Below, one piece after another: positions 8,122 to 16,702 of a stretch of DNA of 64,000 nucleotides. Source of the DNA: Paraglaciecola mesophila (GTDB lineage: Bacteria > Pseudomonadota > Gammaproteobacteria > Enterobacterales > Alteromonadaceae); contig NZ_CP047657.1 in NCBI RefSeq assembly GCF_009906955.1, positions 1 to 64,000 of the forward strand, in the 5' to 3' direction. The notes beneath the pieces were generated by a model, which saw nothing but the letters and a program-made list of their open reading frames with translations, was not told the origin of the DNA and searched no databases. The first letter of the stretch is position 1; each line of letters begins with the position of its first letter. The position numbers were made by a program, and so were the translations under genes.

Positions 8122-11100
8122 ATGATTTTGGATACCTCAGCATGTAGTGGACCTCGATGGCACTTTAACAATCTGACTAAATATAAATTACAGCAATTTA
8201 ATAAAATAGTGTTTGCCTTATTTTTTTCAATCTTATCTCTTATCAGTAGTAGCGTGGTGGCTGATGATGAGGATGATTCAGTTGCGATGGAAGCTGAATT
8301 TGCTACAACCTACGACTTAAGTCGAGATGAATTCGACTCTCGACTTAAACCATTGGACTTTAATTTAATGGGCGACTCCATTGATATTAGTTCAGGGGCT
8401 ATATCGTTTAGTATAACGGACGTTTCACTACCGGGTAATTCAGAGTTGGAAGTAGCTTTTCGACGCAGGGCAAACGAAGCTCAGGTAAGTCATAATCCAA
8501 GAGAAAGCGGACGGCGAGTTTATCAACCGCTGGCTGATTGGACTTTAGATATACCAAGCGTCAGTACATTTAGATTTCGTAGTGGCGATGAACAAATGGG
8601 TGTTATCAGCGATGCTGGCTGTTTTAATACTGGTGATATACTTGTTGATGAATCAGAACACATTGCACCACACAGTACGTATGTTTCGCAGCTCGCATTG
8701 TCGGGCGGCGTAACAATTAATTTACCAGGCGGGCGCTCCGAGCAGATTGTTCTAACTTCGTTGAGCGCATCGGGAGAACGGTGGGCATCTATTAATGATA
8801 GCGAATTCCTTGGTGCCAGTAAATATTATTCAACACTTCATTGTCGGGGCGCGTATAGCGAAGTAACGACAAAAGATGGTATTAAATATTTTATCACGAA
8901 AAAGGTGTTGTTGCCCGCGACTGATATCGAATCTTATTCTCGCAGTAGTACATTTAGTTTTCAAAACTTCAATCGCTACAAAGAAATACATCTAGCCACT
9001 AGGGCTCAAGACATCCATGGCAATACAGTCGATTGGACATACGATAGCATGGGACGTCTAACAAAAATAAGCAGCAACGATGGGAGAACAATTGACGTCA
9101 ATTACCTTGGTACCAGTCGCCATGTTAGTACTGTGGTAGCTAATGGTAGAACATGGCGATATAATTACACGACGGTAACCTACAGTGATACCGGAGGAGT
9201 CTTCTATAGTGATGAAGATAGAAGTGGTGAAACTACAGTACTAGCAAGTGTCACTCAACCGGACGGCAAACGCTGGGAATATGACATAAGCAACCTTACT
9301 AACTCACGAGTATTTAACCGCGTATCAATGAGTGCAAGAGTAATAGCTGTTACCCATCCGTATGGAGCGCAAGCTGAATTCGAATTAGAAAGTAAGCTAC
9401 AAGACGTATCCGCAATAGACGTTGATGATTATAATCGTATCTCAGTAAGGCGAAATAACTTATCTCTTATTCGGAAAACTATTACTGGTCCTCAATTACC
9501 CACATCGGTTTGGACCTACGACTACGAAGAGCCTGTAATTGACAGCAAAGGAGAGGGTGATTTTGGCGTTGATTTAAAACGCGTCACCAAAACAAGTCCT
9601 GATGGCGGTTTTACTGAGTACTTTACGTTCCCTCCTAAAAATGGCAATCCCGTAGGAGAAGTACAAGTTGAGAAGGTGTTTTCGACTCAGAATGGCAGTT
9701 TGCTTCGACAAACTGAATACGAATTCGTAATTTCACAGCCATTTGGTGAGATTGGCAGTGATACTTACACTGCCGGCTCCTTTGACCATTATTTAGTTGA
9801 AAAAACAATAAAGCAAAATAGTGATACTTACACGTCCGAATTTGAATATGAGACTGATCCATCAGAGGAAAATTATAGTTATGGTCAGCCAATCGTCATT
9901 AAGCGCTTTAGTAATCTACCTGATAGAACAACTCGTAAAATTAGCCATACTTATGAAAATATCAAAAGTAAATGGTTACTGGGATTAGTTTCTACATCTA
10001 GTTTTAACGATAAATTATATTATGAGTATGACTATGACTCTACTGGGCGATTGTTGTCTATTGACAGCTTTGGGGCAGATACTATTGATTATACTTACTA
10101 CACTAGTGGTCAGCAAGGTGGCCTGGTATCAACTTCCACTGATGGAATTGGTCGTGTTACCAAATACTTAGATTACTACCGAGGCATACCTAAAACAGTT
10201 ATTCGTGCGTTTGGCACTGCTGATTCAATTTCCACTGAACGTGAAGTGGACGAAAACGGTTGGATTACAGGTGTTCGAGACGGTAAAGGGCAAAAAGATG
10301 TCGTTCTGCGAGATAGTATGGGAAGAATTACACAAATAGACCCTTATGGTGATTGGTACAACACGAACATTTCCTATGAGTTCTCAAACGCCGCGGGAAT
10401 GATACAGAACATACAACGTAACGAACATAAACTGACTATTACTTACGACGGATTATTACGAACTGTTTTGGAGAAAAATGAAGACCTAGTTAATGGTTGG
10501 TTTGCCTATAAAAACACTAAATTTGATTCTACTGGACGAGAGGTTTTCAGTTCATATCCTTCAATTTCTCCAACTCATACTCTCGGTGTAAAGTTTGAAT
10601 ATGATGTACTCGGGCGCGTTAAACGTGAAATTCAGTACCCTAGTATTATTACGACCTATGATTACTTGACTGATAATAAAACTATTACTACCGACCCTGA
10701 CGGCTTTCAAACAACGACACGAAAAAGTGGATATGGCAACGCAAATGACGGTGAGGTTTTATTTATTGAGAGTCCTGAATCGACGACTACGCAGATGAGC
10801 TATGACAATTGGGGGAATTTATCGACTTTAAGACGTTTTGGTAATCAAGATAGTTATAGTGTTGATGAAAGTCATAAATATTTTTATGACTTTCGAATGC
10901 GACTGTGTCGACATCAAGGGGATGAAACCGGGTCCAAGTTAATCGCTTATGATAACGCTAACCAAATTACGATGTATTCAGAGGGACAAGCTAGTGGTAA
11001 CTCATGTGCTGCGCCAGATGCAGGGAAAATTTCTCTAACCTACGATAATTTAGGACAATTGACAAAGACTGATTTTTCCGATGTTACCCCGGACATTACA

Positions 11101-12819
11101 CGTACCTATGATGACAATGGCAATATTCTGCAAATCAATCGGGGATCAACTAGATGGAGTTATCAATATTTTGACAATGATATGATAAGAACGGAGAACC
11201 TAAATATTGACGGCTTAAACTTTAAGACCTCATACGATAGAGACCTTTCTGGGCACATATCGAAGATTATTTATCCTTCGGGTGATGCTATCAGTCAGAG
11301 CCCTGATGCGTTAGGAAGACCAACAAACCTAACAGGGAGTAATATAGCCTATAGTGATGTCTACGCTAGTAACGTACAGTATAATCTAAATCATTCGTTA
11401 AAGAGCTTTGACTACGGAAATGGAGTTCAATTTACACAAGGCGTAAACAACCGGTTGTTACCTGATCATCTTAGTGTTTGGCACGGCTCTGGTGGTTCTA
11501 GAGTCAATATACTAGACTATCAATATACATATGATGGCAGAGGTAACACTGTCAATATTAATGACGGCGTTAACGACTCACGAAGTGTGTCAAATACGTA
11601 CGATGGTTTGAGTCGTTTGGTAACATCCAGTAGTGCTTTTGGAGACATCACTTTTAAGTATGACGCTGTTGGTAACCTTCGGAAGCGGTCTGTTATAGGT
11701 GGGGACGCGTTAGGTGGCCCCCAGCATAATGCTACAATGAGTTTTAACAGTAATAATCAGGTCAGCAATGTTACCACAATAGCCGGGGTCCGCAGTTTTG
11801 ACTATGACACTAGAGGTAATGTCACTAACAATGGTATATATACCTTTAATTATGACTTAGCTAATCAACCAATCAAGTCAGGTCCTCATTCATTTGTGTA
11901 CGATGGGAACTTTAAGCGTGCGAAAAAAATAGTAGATGGCGAAGTATTATATTTTGTATATACCAAAAGTGCAGGACTAGTTAGTCATTACAATAGAACT
12001 AGCAGTATTCACACCGATCATATCCGCCTTGGAAAACAGCTTGTTGCTCGAGTTGAGAGTGCGGGTAGTTATGCCGATTATTACCAAACTACACCTTTTA
12101 ATGACACACTTGATGACCAGCCTAATCAAGGTTTGACAGGCCGAGATAACTATTTACCTTTTGGTAAATCTATCAGTAATGAGAATATCAGTAACCGTGC
12201 TATTGGCTTCACCGGACACGTGAAAGATAAGTCGGGGTTAATTTATATGCAGGCACGATACTATGATCCAGTGATAGGGCGTTTTTACTCAAATGATCCG
12301 GTTGATTTCATGGGTCATTTGCAGAGGGGGAATAGTCCAGCTCATGGTTTTGGACGATATACATACGCTAACAACAATCCATATAAATATACTGACCCTA
12401 ATGGTGAGTTCGCATTTTTAGCTTGGTTTGCAACACCTCCCGGTATTGCTGCGTTGCAGTATACTGGGACTGCATTATTAGGAATAATGGGTGGGGTAGC
12501 AATTCATGAAAATGTAGTTGAGCCGATGATGAATGAGTCATCGGACTCTGAAAACAAAGGTCAGACAAAGCCTGAGGTTGGTGATTGTCCAGCATGTGGA
12601 GGTGATACATCAAACAAACCGGGGAAAATTGGTGATGCACACGGCTTGAAGCCTAAGGAAGTAAAAGAAGCAATTCATGGAGTCAAAGGAAATGCAAACT
12701 TACCTGGTAACCCTGACGTTGAAGTTTGTAACGATTGTGGAGAAGTATTTCCTCAAACTGAAGATGGTGGTTTAGGTGATAGTATTGGTAACATCGAAGA
12801 TGAAAAGGGCAATAGATAA
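8122..12819 (+). CDS. secreted Rhs/YD-repeat protein with polymorphic toxin tip
   Basis: 1565 aa from the ATG at 8122, chosen because AAGGAG lies 8-9 bp upstream (an in-frame TTG at 8062 has no such site). A hydrophobic export segment (about 26-47, ending VVADD) precedes an N-terminal beta domain. Dozens of YD repeats follow (YDSMGRLTKI, YDSTGRLLSI, YDVLGRVKRE), which in this family build a hollow shell around the tip. The Rhs-associated core ends at about residue 1426 (GLIYMQARYYDPVIGRFYSNDP, then NPYKYTDPNGE). The remaining about 135 residues are the variable tip. It has a hydrophobic segment (about 1437-1460), two CxxC pairs (CPAC, CNDC) and a segment HGLKPKEVKEAIHG with NPDVEV. The activity of the tip is not recognised; a zinc-bound toxin is likely. 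A TAATG overlap couples it to its immunity gene. Confidence 0.9.
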   Translation: MILDTSACSGPRWHFNNLTKYKLQQFNKIVFALFFSILSLISSSVVADDEDDSVAMEAEFATTYDLSRDEFDSRLKPLDFNLMGDSIDISSGAISFSITDVSLPGNSELEVAFRRRANEAQVSHNPRESGRRVYQPLADWTLDIPSVSTFRFRSGDEQMGVISDAGCFNTGDILVDESEHIAPHSTYVSQLALSGGVTINLPGGRSEQIVLTSLSASGERWASINDSEFLGASKYYSTLHCRGAYSEVTTKDGIKYFITKKVLLPATDIESYSRSSTFSFQNFNRYKEIHLATRAQDIHGNTVDWTYDSMGRLTKISSNDGRTIDVNYLGTSRHVSTVVANGRTWRYNYTTVTYSDTGGVFYSDEDRSGETTVLASVTQPDGKRWEYDISNLTNSRVFNRVSMSARVIAVTHPYGAQAEFELESKLQDVSAIDVDDYNRISVRRNNLSLIRKTITGPQLPTSVWTYDYEEPVIDSKGEGDFGVDLKRVTKTSPDGGFTEYFTFPPKNGNPVGEVQVEKVFSTQNGSLLRQTEYEFVISQPFGEIGSDTYTAGSFDHYLVEKTIKQNSDTYTSEFEYETDPSEENYSYGQPIVIKRFSNLPDRTTRKISHTYENIKSKWLLGLVSTSSFNDKLYYEYDYDSTGRLLSIDSFGADTIDYTYYTSGQQGGLVSTSTDGIGRVTKYLDYYRGIPKTVIRAFGTADSISTEREVDENGWITGVRDGKGQKDVVLRDSMGRITQIDPYGDWYNTNISYEFSNAAGMIQNIQRNEHKLTITYDGLLRTVLEKNEDLVNGWFAYKNTKFDSTGREVFSSYPSISPTHTLGVKFEYDVLGRVKREIQYPSIITTYDYLTDNKTITTDPDGFQTTTRKSGYGNANDGEVLFIESPESTTTQMSYDNWGNLSTLRRFGNQDSYSVDESHKYFYDFRMRLCRHQGDETGSKLIAYDNANQITMYSEGQASGNSCAAPDAGKISLTYDNLGQLTKTDFSDVTPDITRTYDDNGNILQINRGSTRWSYQYFDNDMIRTENLNIDGLNFKTSYDRDLSGHISKIIYPSGDAISQSPDALGRPTNLTGSNIAYSDVYASNVQYNLNHSLKSFDYGNGVQFTQGVNNRLLPDHLSVWHGSGGSRVNILDYQYTYDGRGNTVNINDGVNDSRSVSNTYDGLSRLVTSSSAFGDITFKYDAVGNLRKRSVIGGDALGGPQHNATMSFNSNNQVSNVTTIAGVRSFDYDTRGNVTNNGIYTFNYDLANQPIKSGPHSFVYDGNFKRAKKIVDGEVLYFVYTKSAGLVSHYNRTSSIHTDHIRLGKQLVARVESAGSYADYYQTTPFNDTLDDQPNQGLTGRDNYLPFGKSISNENISNRAIGFTGHVKDKSGLIYMQARYYDPVIGRFYSNDPVDFMGHLQRGNSPAHGFGRYTYANNNPYKYTDPNGEFAFLAWFATPPGIAALQYTGTALLGIMGGVAIHENVVEPMMNESSDSENKGQTKPEVGDCPACGGDTSNKPGKIGDAHGLKPKEVKEAIHGVKGNANLPGNPDVEVCNDCGEVFPQTEDGGLGDSIGNIEDEKGNR

Positions 12820-13193
12820 TGCTTGAGTGTAAAGCTACATTGAGAGTTAAGTCAGGCACCTTGATGCTAGAAAAAATAATCAACATTTTGGGCGAGCCAA
12901 CCAATGGATTTTCTAAAGGTCAGGAGTTTGGAAAATCAAAAAAGTTAAGACCGCATACTCAATGGAATTTAGAAATTGATTTTGGTAATTCCAACATGCA
13001 GGCATGTATTAACGAAATTTTAGGCTTCTATAATGCAAATGATTTGAGTGTTATTAACTCAGAATGTGAAGCGGACATTTTCTGCATGGCAAGCTCTGAC
13101 AATGGACAAGGTAGTTTTACACTAGACGCAGAAATTTATCAAAAGTTGGTAGAAGCAAGGCTTAACATCACATTTGACTTTTATTCGGACTAA
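12819..13193 (+). CDS. probable Rhs immunity protein (DUF4279-like)
   Basis: 124 aa. It starts on the last base of the Rhs stop codon (TAATG), so the two are translationally coupled. The pattern CKATLRV-x-SGTLMLEKI-x-NILGEPT-x-GFSKG, then WNLEIDFG, and near the end GSFTLDAEIYQKLVEARLNITFDFY, matches the layout of DUF4279 proteins, which are repeatedly found as immunity partners of polymorphic toxins. It should neutralise the C-terminal tip of the preceding Rhs protein inside the producing cell. The family assignment comes from sequence pattern alone. Confidence 0.72.
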   Translation: MLECKATLRVKSGTLMLEKIINILGEPTNGFSKGQEFGKSKKLRPHTQWNLEIDFGNSNMQACINEILGFYNANDLSVINSECEADIFCMASSDNGQGSFTLDAEIYQKLVEARLNITFDFYSD

Positions 13194-13231
13194 GCAGAGC
13201 AATAGGAAATCGTGATAATTTTGAATCCAAA

Positions 13232-13276
13232 GCCTCGCCCTAGCAGACCTAAGGTTTTAACTCGCGGGGCTTTTTG
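13232..13276 (+). terminator. Rho-independent terminator after Rhs/immunity operon
   Basis: AGCCTCGC pairs with GCGGGGCT (8 bp, one G-T pair) across a 20-odd-nt loop and is followed by TTTTTGTTGTTTT. It lies about 40 bp after the immunity gene stop. Confidence 0.65.
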
Positions 13277-13646
13277 TTGTTTTCAAATATAAAAGTAAGG
13301 GGCTTTATTTTCGGCTGCTTTTGAGACCAAAGGGGATTGAAAGATAGCCTCTCTATTTGCCAACTAGAAGGATTACACTCGCGGGCTTTTGGTTTGCAAA
13401 TAGAAAATAATCGCTATCATTTCCCTCTAATTAGTAAATCGCATTTTCTTAATTTATCACTACACTGAATAATTGAAATGATAAAATTATGCCGATTGTA
13501 GAGATTGCCGATTATGCTAATTCACATAACCCCCTAAAATATTTAACCCATACTCTAATGTAAATGTAGCATTAGTCGATGTGAACATCCCTGAGTTCAG
13601 CTTGAAGTTGGTAAGTGGTTGTAATCCCCCCATAAAGCTGTCCGTC
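13277..13646. other. gene-free stretch before IS66
   Basis: No gene seen. A second short repeat of the GCGGGCTTTTGG type occurs near 13380, perhaps a decayed duplicate of the terminator. The segment ends at the IS66 terminus at 13647. Confidence 0.4.
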
Positions 13647-13723
13647 GTGTCCGTCCGGTAATCCCCACATTCAATTCATAGGTTTTCTACGTCATGGTGC
13701 TCTCTTTGTTAAGGAGAATGACC

Positions 13724-14044
13724 ATGGCGCATCATCAACGAAGAGAAGTAGAAGACTGTCTCAATTTATTTGAGCAACAAAAACAAAGTGGACTCACAGC
13801 GGTGGCGTTTTGCCGCCAGCAACAGATTAATGTCCAAACCTACTATACCAGGCGACGTGATATTCGGCTTCAGCGTACTCACAGCAAGTTCGTTCACGTC
13901 AAACGTGAAGTAACAAAGGTTGAGTCACACACCGAGGAGACCGGTGGCGAACTTCTTCTGCAACTTAGGAGCGCTCATCTTAGCGTGCCAACGAATGTTA
14001 GCCCTCACTGGCTTGCCACCGTGATGAAGGCACTAGCTGAATGA
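13724..14044 (+). CDS. tnpA: IS66 accessory protein TnpA
   Basis: 106 aa from the ATG at 13724, which has AAGGAG 7 bp upstream. The N-terminus MAHHQRREVEDCLNLFEQQK followed by SGLTAVAFCRQQQI and YYTRRRDI is the helix-turn-helix protein encoded first in IS66-family elements. Complete in itself. Its stop overlaps the tnpB start (TGAATGA region), as usual in these operons. Without intact tnpB and tnpC it is probably useless. Confidence 0.85.
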   Translation: MAHHQRREVEDCLNLFEQQKQSGLTAVAFCRQQQINVQTYYTRRRDIRLQRTHSKFVHVKREVTKVESHTEETGGELLLQLRSAHLSVPTNVSPHWLATVMKALAE

Positions 14045-14233
14045 AGATGTTTGTTGAGCCTGCCGACGTTTATTTATACATGGATATCGTCGACTTCCGT
14101 AAATCGATTAATGGCTTGATTGTAGTGGTCGAACAGAACATGGAGCTCAATGCCTTTCGTGATGCGCTGTTTGTGTTTTGCAATAAAAAGCGCGATAAGC
14201 TCAAAATACTCTATTGGGATAAAACGGGCTTTG
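14041..14233 (+). pseudogene. tnpB: IS66 TnpB, truncated by IS3 end
   Basis: The first 64 codons (MKMFVEPADVYLYMDIVDFRKSINGL, shown in part, through ILYWDKTGF) are the classic N-terminal half of IS66 Orf2/TnpB. At 14234 the sequence switches to an IS3-family terminus, and the frame runs into 13 foreign residues before a stop at 14274. Family length is about 115 aa, so nearly half is missing. Confidence 0.88.
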
Positions 14234-14303
14234 TGATCTTCCCCCAGTTTCGTAGACACTTAACTTGCCTGTGAATATGTATTTTCATATTCATCTGGAG
14301 ATA
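14234..14303 (-). mobile_element. IS3-family end remnant (70 bp)
   Basis: Identical over about 70 bp to the right end of the intact IS3-family element at 39195-40406, in reverse orientation: TGATCTTCCCCCAGTTTCG and on into the last codons of orfB. The rest of the element is missing. It marks the insertion that destroyed tnpB. Confidence 0.88.
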
Positions 14304-14600
14304 TTGATTCTGAACTTCTACAAATGTCATCTGGCCCTACAGCCATCAAAGACATTCCAAGCTTAAATAGCAATAATTACATATATATCAATAAGGATGA
14401 GTAAGAAGTTAATTTTCTAACCTATCTGCTATTTTCGGACCAAACTCTGTTGACCCGTTCAAAGATAAGCAATACAGAAACTTTGTTGATTTATCGGTGA
14501 AAGAAGAAGAAATAAATTTCGGAAGTTATGAAGAACATCAGCATGAGAATTTAAATTATTTGGTAAAAAATTACATATTGTAGTTGATTAGCTTACTGGA
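14304..14600. other. decayed gene scraps
   Basis: No intact gene. One frame (about 14423-14583) is open for roughly 53 codons to a TAG, reading PNSVDPFKDKQYRNFVDLS and on to NYLVKNYIL, but has no start codon. It looks like the C-terminus of a lost protein that I do not recognise. Confidence 0.4.
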
Positions 14601-14615
14601 AGTTTTTCATACTAA

Positions 14616-14629
14616 TATGACACGTCATA
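14616..14629. repeat. palindrome TATGAC-AC-GTCATA next to integrase fragment
   Basis: A 6-bp-arm palindrome with the centre AC, in the same sequence context (ACTAATATGACACGTCATAA) as the site upstream of the intact integrase at 41485-41498. It was therefore carried along with the duplicated integrase fragment. Possible recombinase or regulator binding site. Confidence 0.6.
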
Positions 14630-14659
14630 AAAAATCATCCTTTCCCAACAGAACTTTGC

Positions 14660-15668
14660 GATCGACGACGCAGACAAAGAAATTGTGCTTAGCAATCTTG
14701 TTGAGCTTGGCTATGATGTTTGTTAAACGATGTCAAAAAACACTCGCAAAGCGTATCTCGAATTTATGATCTCAGGTCCACTCGGCCATCATAGTATTAA
14801 GCGTAAATTAGCTTCTATCCGGTTTTTTATTGGTATTTCTGAGCTCCCTGACCCATGGAAGCATTCAAAACTTTTTACTAAGTTTGTGTCCGGGCAACTC
14901 AAGCAAAAACCCGCTGCACAGAAGCAAGCCAAACCACTTAAAATGCGCGATGTTGTAAAGCTTAATCGTACCTTAGAGCTAAACACATTATTGGGTTTAC
15001 GTGACGCTGCTCTTATTAATGTAGCCCTCGATACACTCTTTCGTGCGTCTAACATCGTCGATATAGAGTTAAATCACATCGATTGGGATGCTAAAACCAT
15101 TTTTTCGCCAAAATCAAAAACTGACCAATGGGGTGAAGGGTTTGACGGTTACATCTCGGATGAGACTGCAGGTTTACTTAAGCGGTGGATAGAAAAAGCT
15201 AACATACTCGAAGGTTTTTTATTCAGAAAATTATCGCCAAAACAAACGGTGCAAGCTGAGCCGATGCAATACCAAGCATTACTCAAACGATACGCTGCAG
15301 TTGGTATGGCTTTGGATAAAAAAGGGGCATTTACGTGCCACAGTACACGAACGGGTGGCGAATTGACGATGATGGAAGCTGGCGTTCCTATGGCAGATAT
15401 TGTGCCATTTCTAGAAAAATTTACCTCATTGGTTGCCGTGTTTTGGGCGGGGTGGTCGGCAAAAGAAGACAATTTCGCAAAATACAATTCAGCACCGCTT
15501 AGTGGAGCTATTGAGTATTCAAGAAGTGCATCCGTGTTTAGAGAAAAAATAGCGAATAAAACCGTATCTAGCCCCCCACTGATGGTGGTAAGCGAATCGG
15601 ATAGCGTTATTGACGCTTTTAAAGTGAAAGAGTATTTCAACGAGAGCTTCGTGCATCCTGATAATAGA
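14660..15668 (+). pseudogene. tyrosine recombinase fragment fused to hydrolase fragment
   Basis: From about 14660 to 15408 the sequence is a diverged copy of the intact integrase at 40433-41404. About 30 codons are deleted near the N-terminus (SKNTRKAY runs straight into LEFMISG). The active-site segment HSTRTGG is present, but GHW and the nucleophilic Tyr are lost, because the frame switches at PMADIV to foreign protein. The foreign part (about 85 residues, to 15668) contains PPLMVVSESDSVIDAFKVKE, which looks like the acid-residue loop and C-terminus of an alpha/beta hydrolase. It ends at an IS3-like terminus (TCTTCCCCCGGTTTTG). The open frame 14730-15692 is thus a chimera without function. 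Confidence 0.82.
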
Positions 15669-15669
15669 T

Positions 15670-15700
15670 TGATAATCTTCCCCCGGTTTTGAAGACTCGC
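15670..15700. repeat. possible IS3-family terminus remnant
   Basis: TGATAATCTTCCCCCGGTT resembles, with a 2-nt insertion and mismatches, the terminus TGATCTTCCCCCAGTTT of the IS3 copies in this window. It coincides with the end of the hydrolase fragment. Confidence 0.4.
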
Positions 15701-15740
15701 TACTAATTCAAGGAAATGACTGCTTGACGAATAGAAGAAG

Positions 15741-16052
15741 TACGGCACCATACCCAATGAATCCCTTGGTTAATGGTCGTTCCCAACACCTGAGAAACTG
15801 GAAAAAATGGTGACACGGAAGAGGGAAGGGGAGCGCTGCCGGCTGACCTTGATCACGTTGAAAAAATCACTTTCCGCTCTCCCTACTAGGCGTTCTTTAC
15901 ACCACTCCCAACAATGTTGATACACCCGTGGGTCAATACGTGCTCTTCTCACTGGGAGTGCTCTACGTTTTGACAAAACATGCGCGTAGCGCTCGGGCCC
16001 GCCGCGAGCGGCGGAAGGTTTAGCAAGATAGTTCTCTGGGTATGGTGCCGTA
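15741..16052. mobile_element. 312-bp MITE-like element with 16-bp perfect inverted repeats
   Basis: It starts TACGGCACCATACCCA and ends with the exact reverse complement TGGGTATGGTGCCGTA. Taking the outer TA as target duplication leaves 14-bp inverted repeats CGGCACCATACCCA, the layout of Tc1/IS630-type miniature elements. The interior is more GC-rich than its surroundings. It has a 99-codon minus-strand open frame with no similarity I recognise; I treat it as non-coding. Confidence 0.65.
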
Positions 16053-16240
16053 TTGCAGGTAGCCTTCAACTCTATTTCCCACTCTCAATGGGTAAACATA
16101 AATGAAATGGCTTTAAGCCGTACTTAGTCACTGTTGTTTTCGTCGTCTAGTTATTAGGAGCTGTCCTAAACGATAGGTCTTATCAACCCACAAAAATAGG
16201 CTTTTCTGGGTTTCGTAATATTTAGGCACATTCAATAATG

Positions 16241-16315
16241 AATATACTCTTTAAGGAATATTGCAAATTATTCCATATAACGTATATTGGTAAATATACT
16301 TTTTAGGGAATATTG
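16241..16315 (+). promoter_or_regulatory. two direct-repeat operators upstream of hipB
   Basis: A 23-bp box occurs twice, at 16241-16263 (AATATACT...AGGAATATTG) and 16293-16315 (AATATACT...AGGGAATATTG), with starts 52 bp apart (about five helical turns). Each box is itself a rough palindrome (AATAT...ATATT). The second ends 9 bp before the hipB ATG. This fits autorepression by a HipB dimer pair, as known for hipBA operons. Confidence 0.6.
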
Positions 16316-16324
16316 TGATTCGCC

Positions 16325-16702
16325 ATGAAAATAAAGACCCCAAGAGATGTAGGTCACTACATAGCCTCAACACGTAAGGCGCTAAAGTTATCTCAAACAG
16401 ACTTAGCTACGAAGATAGGTAAAGACCAACGTTTTATCTCAAAGTTAGAGAATGACCCATCCAACGTGTCATTTGGAACGGTCATGATGGTGCTGAACAC
16501 ATTAAAGATAGATGTCGACATGTCAACACTGCTGAATCCGGATAATAGTATCCATCAACCGCGCTCTCCCGCAACGGTTGCTGTCGAGCAAATTTCTCAT
16601 AAGAGCGATAAATTAGTGAACGATGCTACTCTACGTTCATCCTGGCACAAGCCAAAAAGGTTGCCAACGATCGTTAGCAAGCATAAGTTCGAGAAGAAGT
16701 AA
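16325..16702 (+). CDS. hipB: HipB-type antitoxin, XRE helix-turn-helix
   Basis: 125 aa. An XRE-type helix-turn-helix spans residues about 10-65 (IASTRKALKLSQTDLATKIGKD then RFISKLENDPSNVSFGTVM). A basic tail follows (HKPKRLPTIVSKHKFEKK). It binds DNA, represses its own operon and neutralises the HipA kinase encoded next. The last base of the stop codon is the first of the hipA start (TAATG). Longer than E. coli HipB (88 aa) because of the C-terminal extension. Confidence 0.85.
   Translation: MKIKTPRDVGHYIASTRKALKLSQTDLATKIGKDQRFISKLENDPSNVSFGTVMMVLNTLKIDVDMSTLLNPDNSIHQPRSPATVAVEQISHKSDKLVNDATLRSSWHKPKRLPTIVSKHKFEKK

Larger units (their letters stand above)
13647..14233 (+). mobile_element. 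IS66-family element, left part only
   Basis: Begins with GTGTCCGTCCGGTAATCCCC, the same terminus as at 3754, and carries tnpA and the start of tnpB. It is cut at 14233/14234, where the end of an IS3-family element begins. The tnpC gene and right end are absent here. Confidence 0.85.

Noticed and set aside
15770..16069. 99-codon open frame inside the MITE-like element
   Set aside because: It covers the element from end to end, has Pro/Arg-rich composition without family resemblance, and the element is explained by its inverted repeats.
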